In this document: positions 1 to 5,777 of the stretch, one piece after another
How the letters are laid out: every line of letters starts with the position of its first letter
Numbering within the stretch: position 1 is the first letter of the stretch
Assembly (NCBI GenBank): GCA_900769785.1
Contig: CAAGHV010000198.1
Coordinates: 1 to 8,953, forward strand
Direction: 5' to 3'
Length of the DNA stretch: 8,953 bases
Source of the DNA: Bacteroidales bacterium
GTDB taxonomy: Bacteria; Bacteroidota; Bacteroidia; Bacteroidales; P3
The notes under the pieces: model-generated
What the model was told of the DNA's origin: nothing
The model's database searches: none
Seen by the model: only the letters and a program-made list of their open reading frames with translations
Program-made: the position numbers and the translations under genes

Positions 1-358
1 CGTATGTATCAGCAAAAATAAACTCCTCCCACGTGATATCCGAAAAATCAAACGCAGGCGGATAAACCTTTCGCCCGTCGTCAAGCGTTATCTCATCAAT
101 CAGCCACTGCGAAATAGTCGTAAAGTCGAGCATAAAAGCAATCTCCTTTTTGAGCAGATACAAATCTATTGGAGTCAAAAAAATAGCAACTTCAAAAGGA
201 ATATCCAACACCCTCAGCAAAGCCTCATCGCTAATCTCCTCCATCGATTTTTGCTGCTCCAGAAAAGCCACAAACTTACAGCCTCGCACCTCGTGCCAGC
301 TCTCAGGAACCTCAATGTCGTACTTCTCCGTACCCACCGCCAAAGCAATAGTTTTCAT
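1..358 (-). CDS. Hypothetical phage protein after the neck genes (3' end outside window)
   Basis: The frame is open from the start to the left edge, giving about 119 residues without a stop; the C-terminus lies outside the window. It begins MKTIALAVGTEKYDIEVPES and ends in the window with EEFIFADTY. I chose the ATG at 358 because it overlaps the stop of the preceding gene as ATGA, as at every other junction of this operon; an in-frame ATG at 367 would add MAT. I see no signal peptide or membrane segment. The middle is helical and hydrophobic (IPFEVAIFLTPIDLYLLKKE), followed by an acidic part with aromatic residues. I do not recognise the family. Its place downstream of portal and adaptor genes fits a neck, tail or tail-assembly protein, but that is inference from order only. 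Confidence 0.75.
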   Translation of the reverse strand, partial: MKTIALAVGTEKYDIEVPESWHEVRGCKFVAFLEQQKSMEEISDEALLRVLDIPFEVAIFLTPIDLYLLKKEIAFMLDFTTISQWLIDEITLDDGRKVYPPAFDFSDITWEEFIFADTY

Positions 359-828
359 CGTTGCCATTTTTTAGGGTTATACATACAAGCCGGCTCTACT
401 ATCTCAAAAGCAAATCTACAGCCTACATACTTATGCTGTTGGTTTTGTAGGTACGATGCCGAAATATTTTCGGTATCTACCATATAAACCCCATCATAGA
501 TAATACGCCCCATTACATCTTCGCCAATCCTCTCGCACAAGCTTAAGCACTGCTCTATATCGCCATAATCGTTTCTCTGGTCGTAATCGTCGGCAATAAT
601 AAACGCCGTCTTGCGAACCTTCATAAAACCCGCACCATTGTGCCTATACTCAATTTCGCAAGCCTCCTGCACCAAACAGGGAAACCTCACCTCGCTACGC
701 AGGTTTTGAAAAAACTCTTCAATCTCGCCACGAAAGTAATGCTTATCGTTGTCGCTGTTAAGAATGTCGTTATGCTCCGAAGCAAGCGAACGCATATACT
801 CCGAAAAATCATTTAAAAAACTTCTCAT
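355..828 (-). CDS. Hypothetical phage neck or tail-completion protein, 157 aa
   Basis: A complete soluble protein of 157 residues with no signal peptide or membrane segment. The N-terminal half is predicted helical and charged (MRSFLNDFSEYMRSLASEHN), with an EIEEFFQNLRSEVRFP segment. The C-terminal half looks beta-rich and ends in a compact block, VGCRFAFEIVEPACMYNPKKW, of a kind I associate with conserved phage proteins of Bacteroidales. The start ATG at 828 overlaps the stop of the preceding gene as ATGA, and its own stop overlaps the next ATG in the same way, so the reading frame is well fixed. Being second after the portal, it could be a head-tail joining or tail terminator protein. No motif proves this; the role is inferred from gene order. 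Confidence 0.8.
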   Translation of the reverse strand: MRSFLNDFSEYMRSLASEHNDILNSDNDKHYFRGEIEEFFQNLRSEVRFPCLVQEACEIEYRHNGAGFMKVRKTAFIIADDYDQRNDYGDIEQCLSLCERIGEDVMGRIIYDGVYMVDTENISASYLQNQQHKYVGCRFAFEIVEPACMYNPKKWQR

Positions 829-1805
829 AACTTCATGATTTTTCTGTTAGTCAAATCCATAAAATCCGCCCCGTGTTCGCTAGCATCGTCACCGCCAATC
901 TCGTTTATCTCCGGAAAAACATCTTTATTAGCTTTGAAATACGAAACAATCATCGAAATAAGATTCTCAGCCGTATTGGCGTACGACGCTTTCAATCGTT
1001 GAATCTCCGTACCGTCAGGCTTCTTGTTATACTTTCCGTCGTATGTTATTTCCGTTTTCCGAAGCCATCCATTGTGCGAAAGTTGCAACCCAACAATCTC
1101 AATACTGTCGGCAATAGCCTTGTAGCAAACAAAAGCCCTAACGGCAGGCAGTATCTTGGCAAAACAACCATCGTTTTTGGCGTTATACAACCTATCCGCC
1201 AACGCTTTTCCTATACGAAACGGCAGTTCGATATTCTCACAGTTACTGATATAAGGCCGCAAAGCCACAAGCAGCCTATAGTCGCAATCAATCTTAGCAG
1301 CGTTTCTAAACTCCCTACTATTAGCAATAATCGACTCGCTCGAAAGCGTATAGCAAGGAGACGAAATAAACTCGGGAAAAACATTCAACATACCTTCGAG
1401 CTTCTCAACAATACGATCGATAAACTCATAACACTGCCGATGTAGCGACTCCCGCAAAGCATCGCTTTGATATCGATACACACGATTTTCGCCGTTGCCG
1501 TCATACATACCGCTATCGCTCATCACCACACTAAGCATATCGAAACTATCGTAATACGCCATTCTGATAATAGCAAATTGCAACAACTCAACAACCTCGT
1601 TAATCCCTTTGTCGTCACTACCCGATTTGTAATACTCCGCTATCTTGTCAAAACACTTTTTGCCTATAATCTCAGCCACCTTCATTTCAGCCGTAACTAT
1701 AGCTGGAAGCAAAGTTTTATACGAAGTAGTAACGTTGACAGGCAAGAACCTCTTAAACTCCTCGGCGTTGCCGTTTTTATAATCCGAAAAAAAAGCCGTT
1801 GTCAT
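825..1805 (-). CDS. Probable head-tail adaptor-like phage protein (DUF6712-like), 326 aa
   Basis: A 326-residue, largely helical soluble protein directly after the portal gene. The N-terminal part has a pattern seen in phage head-completion or adaptor proteins: a helix with LLPAIVTAEMKVAEIIGKKC, then KIAEYYKSG, then a long helix VVELLQFAIIRMAYYDSF. The centre has a second helical array (LRPYISNCENIELPFRIGKAL), and the end (EIQRLKASYANTAENLISM) could be a coiled or stalk helix. It resembles what I remember of the DUF6712 family of Bacteroidales phages; that assignment is from memory and needs a profile search. The start at 1805 has a good Shine-Dalgarno (GGAGG, 7 nt upstream) inside the end of the portal gene and overlaps its stop as ATGA. 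Confidence 0.75.
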   Translation of the reverse strand: MTTAFFSDYKNGNAEEFKRFLPVNVTTSYKTLLPAIVTAEMKVAEIIGKKCFDKIAEYYKSGSDDKGINEVVELLQFAIIRMAYYDSFDMLSVVMSDSGMYDGNGENRVYRYQSDALRESLHRQCYEFIDRIVEKLEGMLNVFPEFISSPCYTLSSESIIANSREFRNAAKIDCDYRLLVALRPYISNCENIELPFRIGKALADRLYNAKNDGCFAKILPAVRAFVCYKAIADSIEIVGLQLSHNGWLRKTEITYDGKYNKKPDGTEIQRLKASYANTAENLISMIVSYFKANKDVFPEINEIGGDDASEHGADFMDLTNRKIMKL

Positions 1806-3136
1806 GTAGTAACCTCCATTTTAGATTGACCCGTATTCAACGTAGTCAAAATCGTTTCCTTATATTTAAACACAATATTATTGTCTCCGTTATTGAAAGC
1901 AAACATCATTCTTACAGGGTCAAGAATCTGTTGCTTCTCGAGATAAGTAGTTATAACCGACACCAGATAACTCTCCCTAATATCCGACCCACTGCCCGCA
2001 GTTCCGGCGTAAGCACCGCCCGGCATACCTGCACCCAATGTGCTTGGGTTAATCATCATTGAGAATAGAATTTCCGAGTTCGCAGCCGCCGAAGTCGAAA
2101 GCCTTTCTTTCGTGTCGATTTCATTTTTCAAGCGTTCTATACTCCAACGCTCCTCAGCCTTACCCGACAAACCCGTGGTGAAATCCGTAATCAGCGACTT
2201 AGCCGAATTCTCATTTCCGCACATCGAATTTTCCAACTTCTCCATAAAATCAGCAATAGCCTGTTGGCGTTTCTCTTTCGATCCTCCGAAATCCTTAATC
2301 GGAAAATGTTGTTCCCAGTACGACGAAGGAATCTGAATGTGCCACATCAACGACATAGCATTTTCGTAACTCTTACGCAAGAAAGTAGGCACCTTGTTAG
2401 CCACATCAATCCAGCCACTGCGATAAGCAGCATCCCAATCCGGAATACCGTAATAATCGTTGTTAGAGTAATAATTTTTTATTCTCGGAAAAGCAATAAC
2501 CTTACCTCGCAACTTGTCAGTAGCTTTCAAACTCATCAAGTGCGAATACGGGTCATCCTCGTTAAGCATCGTTATAATCTGAGCCTCCGAAGCTGTCGAT
2601 GGCGAGCCGTTGAAAAAGTTAGGATAAACACACAACTTTGTTTTATCCCTGCTTACACGGCAATGTCTAGCGTTACGAGCAATAAGGCTCAAAATCTTTT
2701 TGCCGTCTTGCGAAAAATAAAAAATAGGAAAAGCGTTACCAAACTTAAACAGATCCCTGAAAGCAGCCGAAGCATAATTGCGAAAAGCGTAAGAACCGCA
2801 ATAAGCCACCATCTCCTTATCCTTACATGGAAGCAAAATCTCGTTGCCCGAATCATCGATACCCTCAATCGTCATCGGCACCACACCCTGACCAAACGAA
2901 GTGCGAGCCTTAAAACCTATAGCCGTCGAAAGCACCCCCGTAGAGCCAATTATTTTCACAGCCTCATCCGGATAGTGGTTACTGTCGCCCCACGAAACAA
3001 ATTCCGTTTTACCCACCATAAAAGACTGCTTAGGGTCTTCCGTAACACTCTTGATATTGTTTTGCGTCACAGCAAAAATCTTATCCGACAACATCGCCAA
3101 AGGCGAGCCGTCATTACTCCAAAGAAAATCTTTCAT
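1802..3136 (-). CDS. Phage portal protein
   Basis: At 444 residues this is within the usual range for portal proteins, which form the ring at the capsid vertex through which DNA is packaged and ejected. Portal-like signs are the segment YYGIPDWDAAYRSGWID around residue 215, followed by a long helix (NKVPTFLRKSYENAMSLMWH) and a C-terminal block ILFSMMINPSTLGAGMPGGA then GSGSDIRESYLVSVITTYLE. The NP..LG...GG.....S..RE pattern is typical of the crown and wing part of these proteins in Bacteroidota phages. No signal peptide. The start at 3136 overlaps the upstream stop as ATGA and has a GGAG just before it. The identification rests on sequence pattern plus position and has no structural check; it is the anchor for calling the following genes neck genes. 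Confidence 0.85.
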   Translation of the reverse strand: MKDFLWSNDGSPLAMLSDKIFAVTQNNIKSVTEDPKQSFMVGKTEFVSWGDSNHYPDEAVKIIGSTGVLSTAIGFKARTSFGQGVVPMTIEGIDDSGNEILLPCKDKEMVAYCGSYAFRNYASAAFRDLFKFGNAFPIFYFSQDGKKILSLIARNARHCRVSRDKTKLCVYPNFFNGSPSTASEAQIITMLNEDDPYSHLMSLKATDKLRGKVIAFPRIKNYYSNNDYYGIPDWDAAYRSGWIDVANKVPTFLRKSYENAMSLMWHIQIPSSYWEQHFPIKDFGGSKEKRQQAIADFMEKLENSMCGNENSAKSLITDFTTGLSGKAEERWSIERLKNEIDTKERLSTSAAANSEILFSMMINPSTLGAGMPGGAYAGTAGSGSDIRESYLVSVITTYLEKQQILDPVRMMFAFNNGDNNIVFKYKETILTTLNTGQSKMEVTT

Positions 3137-3417
3137 ATCTCCACCCTTTTGCCATTAAACATTCTGATATTATCTATCGAAACCACCCGAGGCCGTGCGA
3201 TGGCGTTGCCTACAGCGTCAGTTTGCACAATTCCGCGAATGCGGTTCTTAGTCATGTTAGCTCGCAAACCACACGAAACAGCATACGGATAACGCACCAG
3301 TTCCCCGTTTTTTTTATAAAACTCGATAGAAAAAACAACACTTTTCCCGTCTATGTTTTCTTTGCTGTCGATGATACGCACAGCCTCATATCTTTTTATT
3401 GCACCAAATTCATTCAT
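3133..3417 (-). CDS. Small conserved-looking phage protein before the portal, 94 aa
   Basis: The product begins MNEFGAIKRYEAVRIIDSKE and is probably beta-rich, with alternating hydrophobic residues (GKSVVFSIEFYKKNGELVRY) and a C-terminus VVSIDNIRMFNGKRVEI. It has no membrane segment and I do not know its function. I chose the ATG at 3417; the frame extends to a GTG at 3432, but that start would lie inside the -7 promoter element at 3422-3429. There is no Shine-Dalgarno, and the predicted transcript start falls on or next to the ATG, so the mRNA may be leaderless. It is the first gene of the head/neck operon and overlaps the portal start as ATGA. Bacteroidales phages often have a small beta-rich protein here; any structural role is inference. 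Confidence 0.75.
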   Translation of the reverse strand: MNEFGAIKRYEAVRIIDSKENIDGKSVVFSIEFYKKNGELVRYPYAVSCGLRANMTKNRIRGIVQTDAVGNAIARPRVVSIDNIRMFNGKRVEI

Positions 3418-3421
3418 GGTG

Positions 3422-3452
3422 CAAAAATACACTCTAAAATCCTCTTGACAAA
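3422..3452 (-). promoter_or_regulatory. Bacteroides-type promoter of the head/neck operon
   Basis: On the minus strand there is TTTG (3452-3449), a 19-nt spacer and TATTTTTG (3429-3422). This matches the Bacteroides sigma-ABfr consensus TTTG / TAnnTTTG with 19-21 nt spacing. The -7 element ends 4 nt before the ATG at 3417, so transcription should start at or around the start codon. It follows the terminator-like hairpin at 3538-3580 and the palindrome at 3468-3489, which fits an independently controlled late operon. Confidence 0.7.
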
Positions 3453-3467
3453 GGACAAGGAAACACT

Positions 3468-3489
3468 AAAAAATGATTAATCATTTTTT
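3468..3489. repeat. 22-bp perfect palindrome upstream of the head/neck promoter
   Basis: A perfect palindrome with core ATGATTAATCAT flanked by A5 on one side and T5 on the other, 16 bp upstream of the -33 element of the promoter at 3422-3452. It could be an operator for a dimeric regulator. It could also act as a weak AT-only hairpin terminator, since a T run follows on either strand. Position next to a promoter favours an operator; the sequence alone does not decide. Confidence 0.55.
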
Positions 3490-3537
3490 GAAGAAAAAAA
3501 ACAGCAATTAAAGCCGAAAAGATTATCTATAAAATGG

Positions 3538-3580
3538 AAAACGCCCCCCAAGTATGCTGCCAAAGGCAAGCCTGGGAGGC
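3538..3580 (-). terminator. Terminator-like GC-rich hairpin behind abi / candidate ncRNA
   Basis: The 10-bp stem runs from GCCTCCCAGG (3580-3571) to CTTGGGGGGC (3552-3543) on the minus strand, with two G-U pairs and an inner 5-bp stem, then GTTTTCC. The T run is short (4), so termination may be moderate. It would end both the abi transcript and the candidate small RNA, and would separate them from the head/neck promoter. Confidence 0.55.
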
Positions 3581-3622
3581 TTATTTAGAATATTTTAGAA
3601 CAAAATGTAACTATCATTTTGA
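3538..3622 (-). ncRNA. Candidate AbiF-associated structured small RNA
   Basis: About 85 nt directly downstream of the AbiF-like gene, with its own Bacteroides-type promoter (3628-3659) and a closing hairpin with a short U run. Predicted structure in order: an AU hairpin with 7-bp stem CAAAAUG/CAUUUUG and 7-nt loop (3621-3601), an AU-rich linker with the near repeat UUCUAAAA / UUCUAAAU, then a 10-bp GC-rich stem (3580-3571 with 3552-3543) enclosing a small inner stem UUGCC-UUU-GGCAG. Two positions of the main stem are G-U pairs on the minus strand but would be A-C mismatches on the plus strand, which fixes the strand. No ORF is visible in it. AbiF-family genes are known to be associated with a conserved ncRNA; whether this belongs to that family needs a covariance-model search. 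A plain terminator is the alternative. Confidence 0.5.
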
Positions 3623-3627
3623 TAATG

Positions 3628-3659
3628 CAAAGATATAAACTTTTCTGATATAAAACAAA
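3628..3659 (-). promoter_or_regulatory. Bacteroides-type promoter in front of the candidate small RNA
   Basis: TTTG (3659-3656), a 20-nt spacer and TATCTTTG (3635-3628) on the minus strand match both boxes of the Bacteroides consensus at allowed spacing. It begins 14 nt after the abi stop codon, and the only things downstream before the next promoter are the two hairpins. This is the main reason to suspect an independent RNA rather than a simple 3' untranslated region. Confidence 0.6.
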
Positions 3660-3672
3660 TATTTTTTCATTT

Positions 3673-4620
3673 TTATTTTTTCCACATCAATTCTTCTTGC
3701 CAATTGTCGGGAAATCCCATTTGTTCAATTGATATATAATCTTTGTATTCAGTCAATAAGTTGCGTAATTTGTTTTTAAAATCAGATGTTGGATTTACAG
3801 TTTGCAACATATAATTTAGTATGCATAGAAAATAATACAACTTACTCCTTTTTTCGGTTTTTACGGTTTCATTGCTCAACCAAATAAGTCTTTTAGAAAA
3901 ATCCAATCGCATAGGAACTATATTGAGGATCCTATTCCATAAACGGGCATGGTGAGCACATAGATTTCTTACATAGTTGATCGTGTGTAGCCATGAACAA
4001 AACTCATCAGGAGGCAGACAATAAAAATTAGCAATTCCAACCAAATCTTTTCGTTCCTTTAAACCCGAACATATTTTTGACAGATGGCTAAAATACATTA
4101 TTTCTACACTCATCCATGACGGAGGTGTTTTAGGAACTGTATAATTAGTTGTATAGTGTTTGATAAAAGTTTCTGCTTTATTGTTGATTAATTGTTCTGA
4201 AATATGCTTATTTATTTCTTTGTAAACATTTATTTCAGTGTTCGCACTTGTTATTCTTATAGAAAAGATGTCGGGATTATCCTGCCAATGAGAACCATAT
4301 TTATGACTCAATTGATAAATAATTTGAGTTCTTATAGAAACTTCAATTCGTTCTATAACATCAAAAATCAACAATCTCAATTTTCTATCAAACAAATACA
4401 GCTGATAAACATCATCCCATGTCTTACCCTCTTGAAACTTATCTGTATAGCAATTATTTTTAATTTCCTTACATGGTAACATATAAGCACTTAAACGATA
4501 ATAGCTAATATTCGATAAATGGCGAACAGCTCTATCCTTATCCTCTATTATTAACCCTCTCGATTTAAGTAATTCAATTTGTTCTTCGTATGTAAGAGGT
4601 GGCTTACTATATTCTGTCAT
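3673..4620 (-). CDS. AbiD/AbiF-family (Abi_2) abortive infection protein, HEPN RNase
   Basis: A 315-residue protein with the full pattern of the Abi_2 family: N-terminal KPPLTYEEQIELLKSRGL, then SYYRLSAYMLP (residues 39-49), LYLFDRKLRLLIFDVIER (74-91), PPSWMSVEIMYFSHLSK (166-182) and the HEPN signature YVRNLCAHHARLWNR (216-230). In this signature R218 and H223 form the R-x4-H catalytic pair of HEPN ribonucleases. Family members act in abortive infection or as RNA-cleaving toxins; related AbiF proteins work with a small RNA and have been proposed as the source of Cas13. It is cytosolic, with no signal peptide. The gene follows two small HTH genes (26-nt gap) and looks more AT-rich than the phage head genes, which suggests recent acquisition. 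I see no truncation. The start has no Shine-Dalgarno. Phage carriage suggests exclusion of competing phages, which is inference. Confidence 0.92.
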   Translation of the reverse strand: MTEYSKPPLTYEEQIELLKSRGLIIEDKDRAVRHLSNISYYRLSAYMLPCKEIKNNCYTDKFQEGKTWDDVYQLYLFDRKLRLLIFDVIERIEVSIRTQIIYQLSHKYGSHWQDNPDIFSIRITSANTEINVYKEINKHISEQLINNKAETFIKHYTTNYTVPKTPPSWMSVEIMYFSHLSKICSGLKERKDLVGIANFYCLPPDEFCSWLHTINYVRNLCAHHARLWNRILNIVPMRLDFSKRLIWLSNETVKTEKRSKLYYFLCILNYMLQTVNPTSDFKNKLRNLLTEYKDYISIEQMGFPDNWQEELMWKK

Positions 4621-4646
4621 AAATCAACTAAACTAAAAACTTTCAA

Positions 4647-4877
4647 TTATTTTTCCACGATTTTAATTTTAGCATCCAAAGCCTCGGCAATATCCACCAG
4701 CTTCTCGAGAGGAGCAAAATATCTGCCATCCTCTATAGCTGTAACAGTTCTAGGCTCTAAGCCTACCATTGCAGCCACATCCTCTGCTGTCATGTTCCGC
4801 TCAATCCTCAAAGCCTTTAGCGAAGCCCCGACATTATTTCTTGCTTCAACCTCTATATCCCTGCGATTATTCTTCAT
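4647..4877 (-). CDS. Small XRE-type helix-turn-helix protein, 76 aa
   Basis: A 76-residue protein with a clear Cro/CI-type HTH: LKALRIERNMTAEDVAAMVG (residues 21-40), then LEPRTVTAIEDGRYFAPLEK with the recognition helix, then LVDIAEALDAKIKIVEK. It lacks a further domain, so it is DNA-binding only or with a minimal dimer interface. Its start lies inside the end of the upstream HTH gene (11-nt overlap), and abi follows after 26 nt, so the three genes are probably co-transcribed and this protein likely controls that unit. It is similar to its upstream neighbour along the whole HTH part. It might also be an antitoxin-like partner of Abi, but the sequence shows only the DNA-binding fold. Confidence 0.85.
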   Translation of the reverse strand: MKNNRRDIEVEARNNVGASLKALRIERNMTAEDVAAMVGLEPRTVTAIEDGRYFAPLEKLVDIAEALDAKIKIVEK

Positions 4878-5094
4878 TTTTTACAACATCGAGTTTACAA
4901 TCTAAAAAACCAACCACATCGCAAAGAACCGCAAAACCTCGATTCACAATCCTTCCGTTAATCATAGAATTTACCGTTCTTGCTTGGCAAATCCCTGCCG
5001 ATTTAAGATCCTCAGTCGTTACGTTTTTACGCTTCATTATCTGTTCTAAATCTTTGCCCGTATCAATCTGCCACTGTTTGAAATTATCATTCAT
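4867..5094 (-). CDS. Small divergent helix-turn-helix protein, paralogue of the next gene
   Basis: About 75 residues from the ATG at 5094 (MNDNFKQWQIDTGKDLEQIM). Its core aligns with the downstream HTH protein: both have TxED, then RTV, a GR pair, then LxD and LDxK followed by a V-rich end (here ARTVNSMINGR and FLDCKLDVVKNEE). It therefore probably has the same HTH fold, although the first helix is less typical. The frame could also begin at a TTG at 5115 with an AGGAG only 3 nt upstream; I prefer the ATG, but the choice is open. It overlaps the next gene by 11 nt. A terminator pair lies just upstream and I see no clear promoter between, so its expression may depend on read-through or a non-consensus promoter. 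Confidence 0.75.
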   Translation of the reverse strand: MNDNFKQWQIDTGKDLEQIMKRKNVTTEDLKSAGICQARTVNSMINGRIVNRGFAVLCDVVGFLDCKLDVVKNEE

Positions 5095-5147
5095 AAATAA
5101 AAATTTTAAATACAATAACTCCTAAATTCAATTTTTATTTCGCAAGC

Positions 5148-5172
5148 TCCGCCTGTGGCGGAAATTTTTTTT
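5148..5172 (+). terminator. Plus-strand intrinsic terminator-like hairpin
   Basis: TCCGCC (5148-5153), loop TGT, GGCGGA (5157-5162), then AA and eight T on the plus strand. On the minus strand no T run follows. No plus-strand gene is visible upstream, so it may block antisense transcription or act as a folded element in the leader of the HTH gene. Confidence 0.5.
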
Positions 5173-5173
5173 G

Positions 5174-5210
5174 AAAAACTCGGCTCCTGCTGCAGAGCCG
5201 AGTCGTTTTT
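5174..5210 (-). terminator. Bidirectional terminator closing the J-domain operon
   Basis: A perfect 9-bp inverted repeat, ACTCGGCTC (5178-5186) and GAGCCGAGT (5195-5203), with an 8-nt loop. On the minus strand it runs into TTTTTC, and on the plus strand into CGTTTTTT. It lies 6 nt after the stop of the 69-aa gene, so its main role is to end the operon at 6543-5210 and separate it from the HTH-abi unit. Confidence 0.85.
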
Positions 5211-5419
5211 TATATAGAATTATTTTTCACCACTTTTTTCAGACACTCCAAATCCTTCTGTTTCGGTTCTTCACAATTTTTTGTAGCGTCAATAAGAGGC
5301 ATGTCCGAAACAACGCAACTCCATTCCTTACCAGTTACCGGGCTAGTGTAAGTTACTCTATAATGTCCGTAGCCTGCAAAATTAAATCTAAAATCGTAAA
5401 TACTTGTTTTTCTTCTCAT
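5210..5419 (-). CDS. Conserved-looking small protein with FAGYGHYRVTYTSPVTGK motif, 69 aa
   Basis: A 69-residue protein beginning MRRKTSIYDFRFNFAGYGHY and followed by RVTYTSPVTGKEWSCVVSDM, LIDATKN and a lysine-rich helix. I recognise this as a small protein of a type that recurs in Bacteroidales phages and mobile elements, where it has no assigned function. The beta-rich front (aromatic and glycine residues) followed by a basic helix would suit nucleic-acid or protein binding, but no catalytic motif is visible. A good Shine-Dalgarno (TAGGAGA, about 10 nt upstream) overlaps the stop codon of the previous gene, which supports this start and coupled translation. It is the last gene of its operon, with the terminator immediately behind. 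Confidence 0.8.
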   Translation of the reverse strand: MRRKTSIYDFRFNFAGYGHYRVTYTSPVTGKEWSCVVSDMPLIDATKNCEEPKQKDLECLKKVVKNNSI

Positions 5420-5432
5420 AATAAAAAATCTC

Positions 5433-5777
5433 CTATTTTAATATTTCTAATTCATATTTTAAAGTAGTATTTCCTCGAACCGAAAAATCTCTTTCGATTG
5501 GAAATAAAAAACCGTTTATATTTATTTGCACACTCTCAATCTCAGAAAGTGATATATATCCATACTCCTCGCCTTTTGAAAAAGGATTATATCCGAAAAA
5601 CAGCCAATCGCCATCCACCTGCTTTTCTCCCTCCAGGACAAAGAAAGCAAACTTACTCCAAGGATGAAAAATCTTGAAAACAACAACAGCGTTTTCCCCT
5701 TTATTTTCCTGCGAATATAATGGAAATCTCTCAATTCGTTTTTCAATTTCTTTCGTGAAAATCTTCTTTTTTCTCAT
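5433..5777 (-). CDS. DUF2958-like protein, 114 aa
   Basis: The order of motifs fits DUF2958: FPLYSQENKGENAVVVFKIF (residues 18-37), a WSKFAFFVLEGEKQVDGDWL strand pair, FFGYNPFSKGEEYGYISLSE with the FGY / E.GY.SL.E signature, and a late PIERDFSV block. Family members are about 100-120 residues and occur widely on plasmids, conjugative elements and phages; their biochemical role is not known to me. The usual W in the WY.tE position is replaced by the aromatic pair AFFVLE. The start overlaps the upstream stop as ATGA and has a strong Shine-Dalgarno (AAGGAGGGTGA), so this start is well supported. It sits in the operon with the J-domain protein. Confidence 0.8.
   Translation of the reverse strand: MRKKKIFTKEIEKRIERFPLYSQENKGENAVVVFKIFHPWSKFAFFVLEGEKQVDGDWLFFGYNPFSKGEEYGYISLSEIESVQININGFLFPIERDFSVRGNTTLKYELEILK

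Noticed and set aside
873..1829. Plus-strand ORFs of 190 and 120 codons opposite the adaptor-like gene
   Set aside because: They are shadows of the 326-aa minus-strand gene, whose frame is fixed by ATGA overlaps on both sides and a good Shine-Dalgarno.
2264..3292. Long plus-strand ORF of 342 codons opposite the portal gene
   Set aside because: It is an antisense shadow of the portal and the gene before it: composition is rich in Arg, Ser, His and Ile with no domain pattern, there is no ribosome site, and all real genes lie on the minus strand.
3418..3432. GTG start at 3432 for the pre-portal gene
   Set aside because: It would place the start codon above and inside the -7 promoter element; the ATG at 3417 fits better.
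5095..5115. TTG start at 5115 for the first HTH gene
   Set aside because: An AGGAG lies only 3 nt before it, which is too close, and the added residues are AT-driven (YLKFLF). It is kept as an open alternative, not as the call.
5522..5746. Minus-strand ORF of 74 codons within the DUF2958-like gene
   Set aside because: It overlaps completely in another frame; the DUF2958-like frame has the family motifs, a strong Shine-Dalgarno and ATGA coupling.
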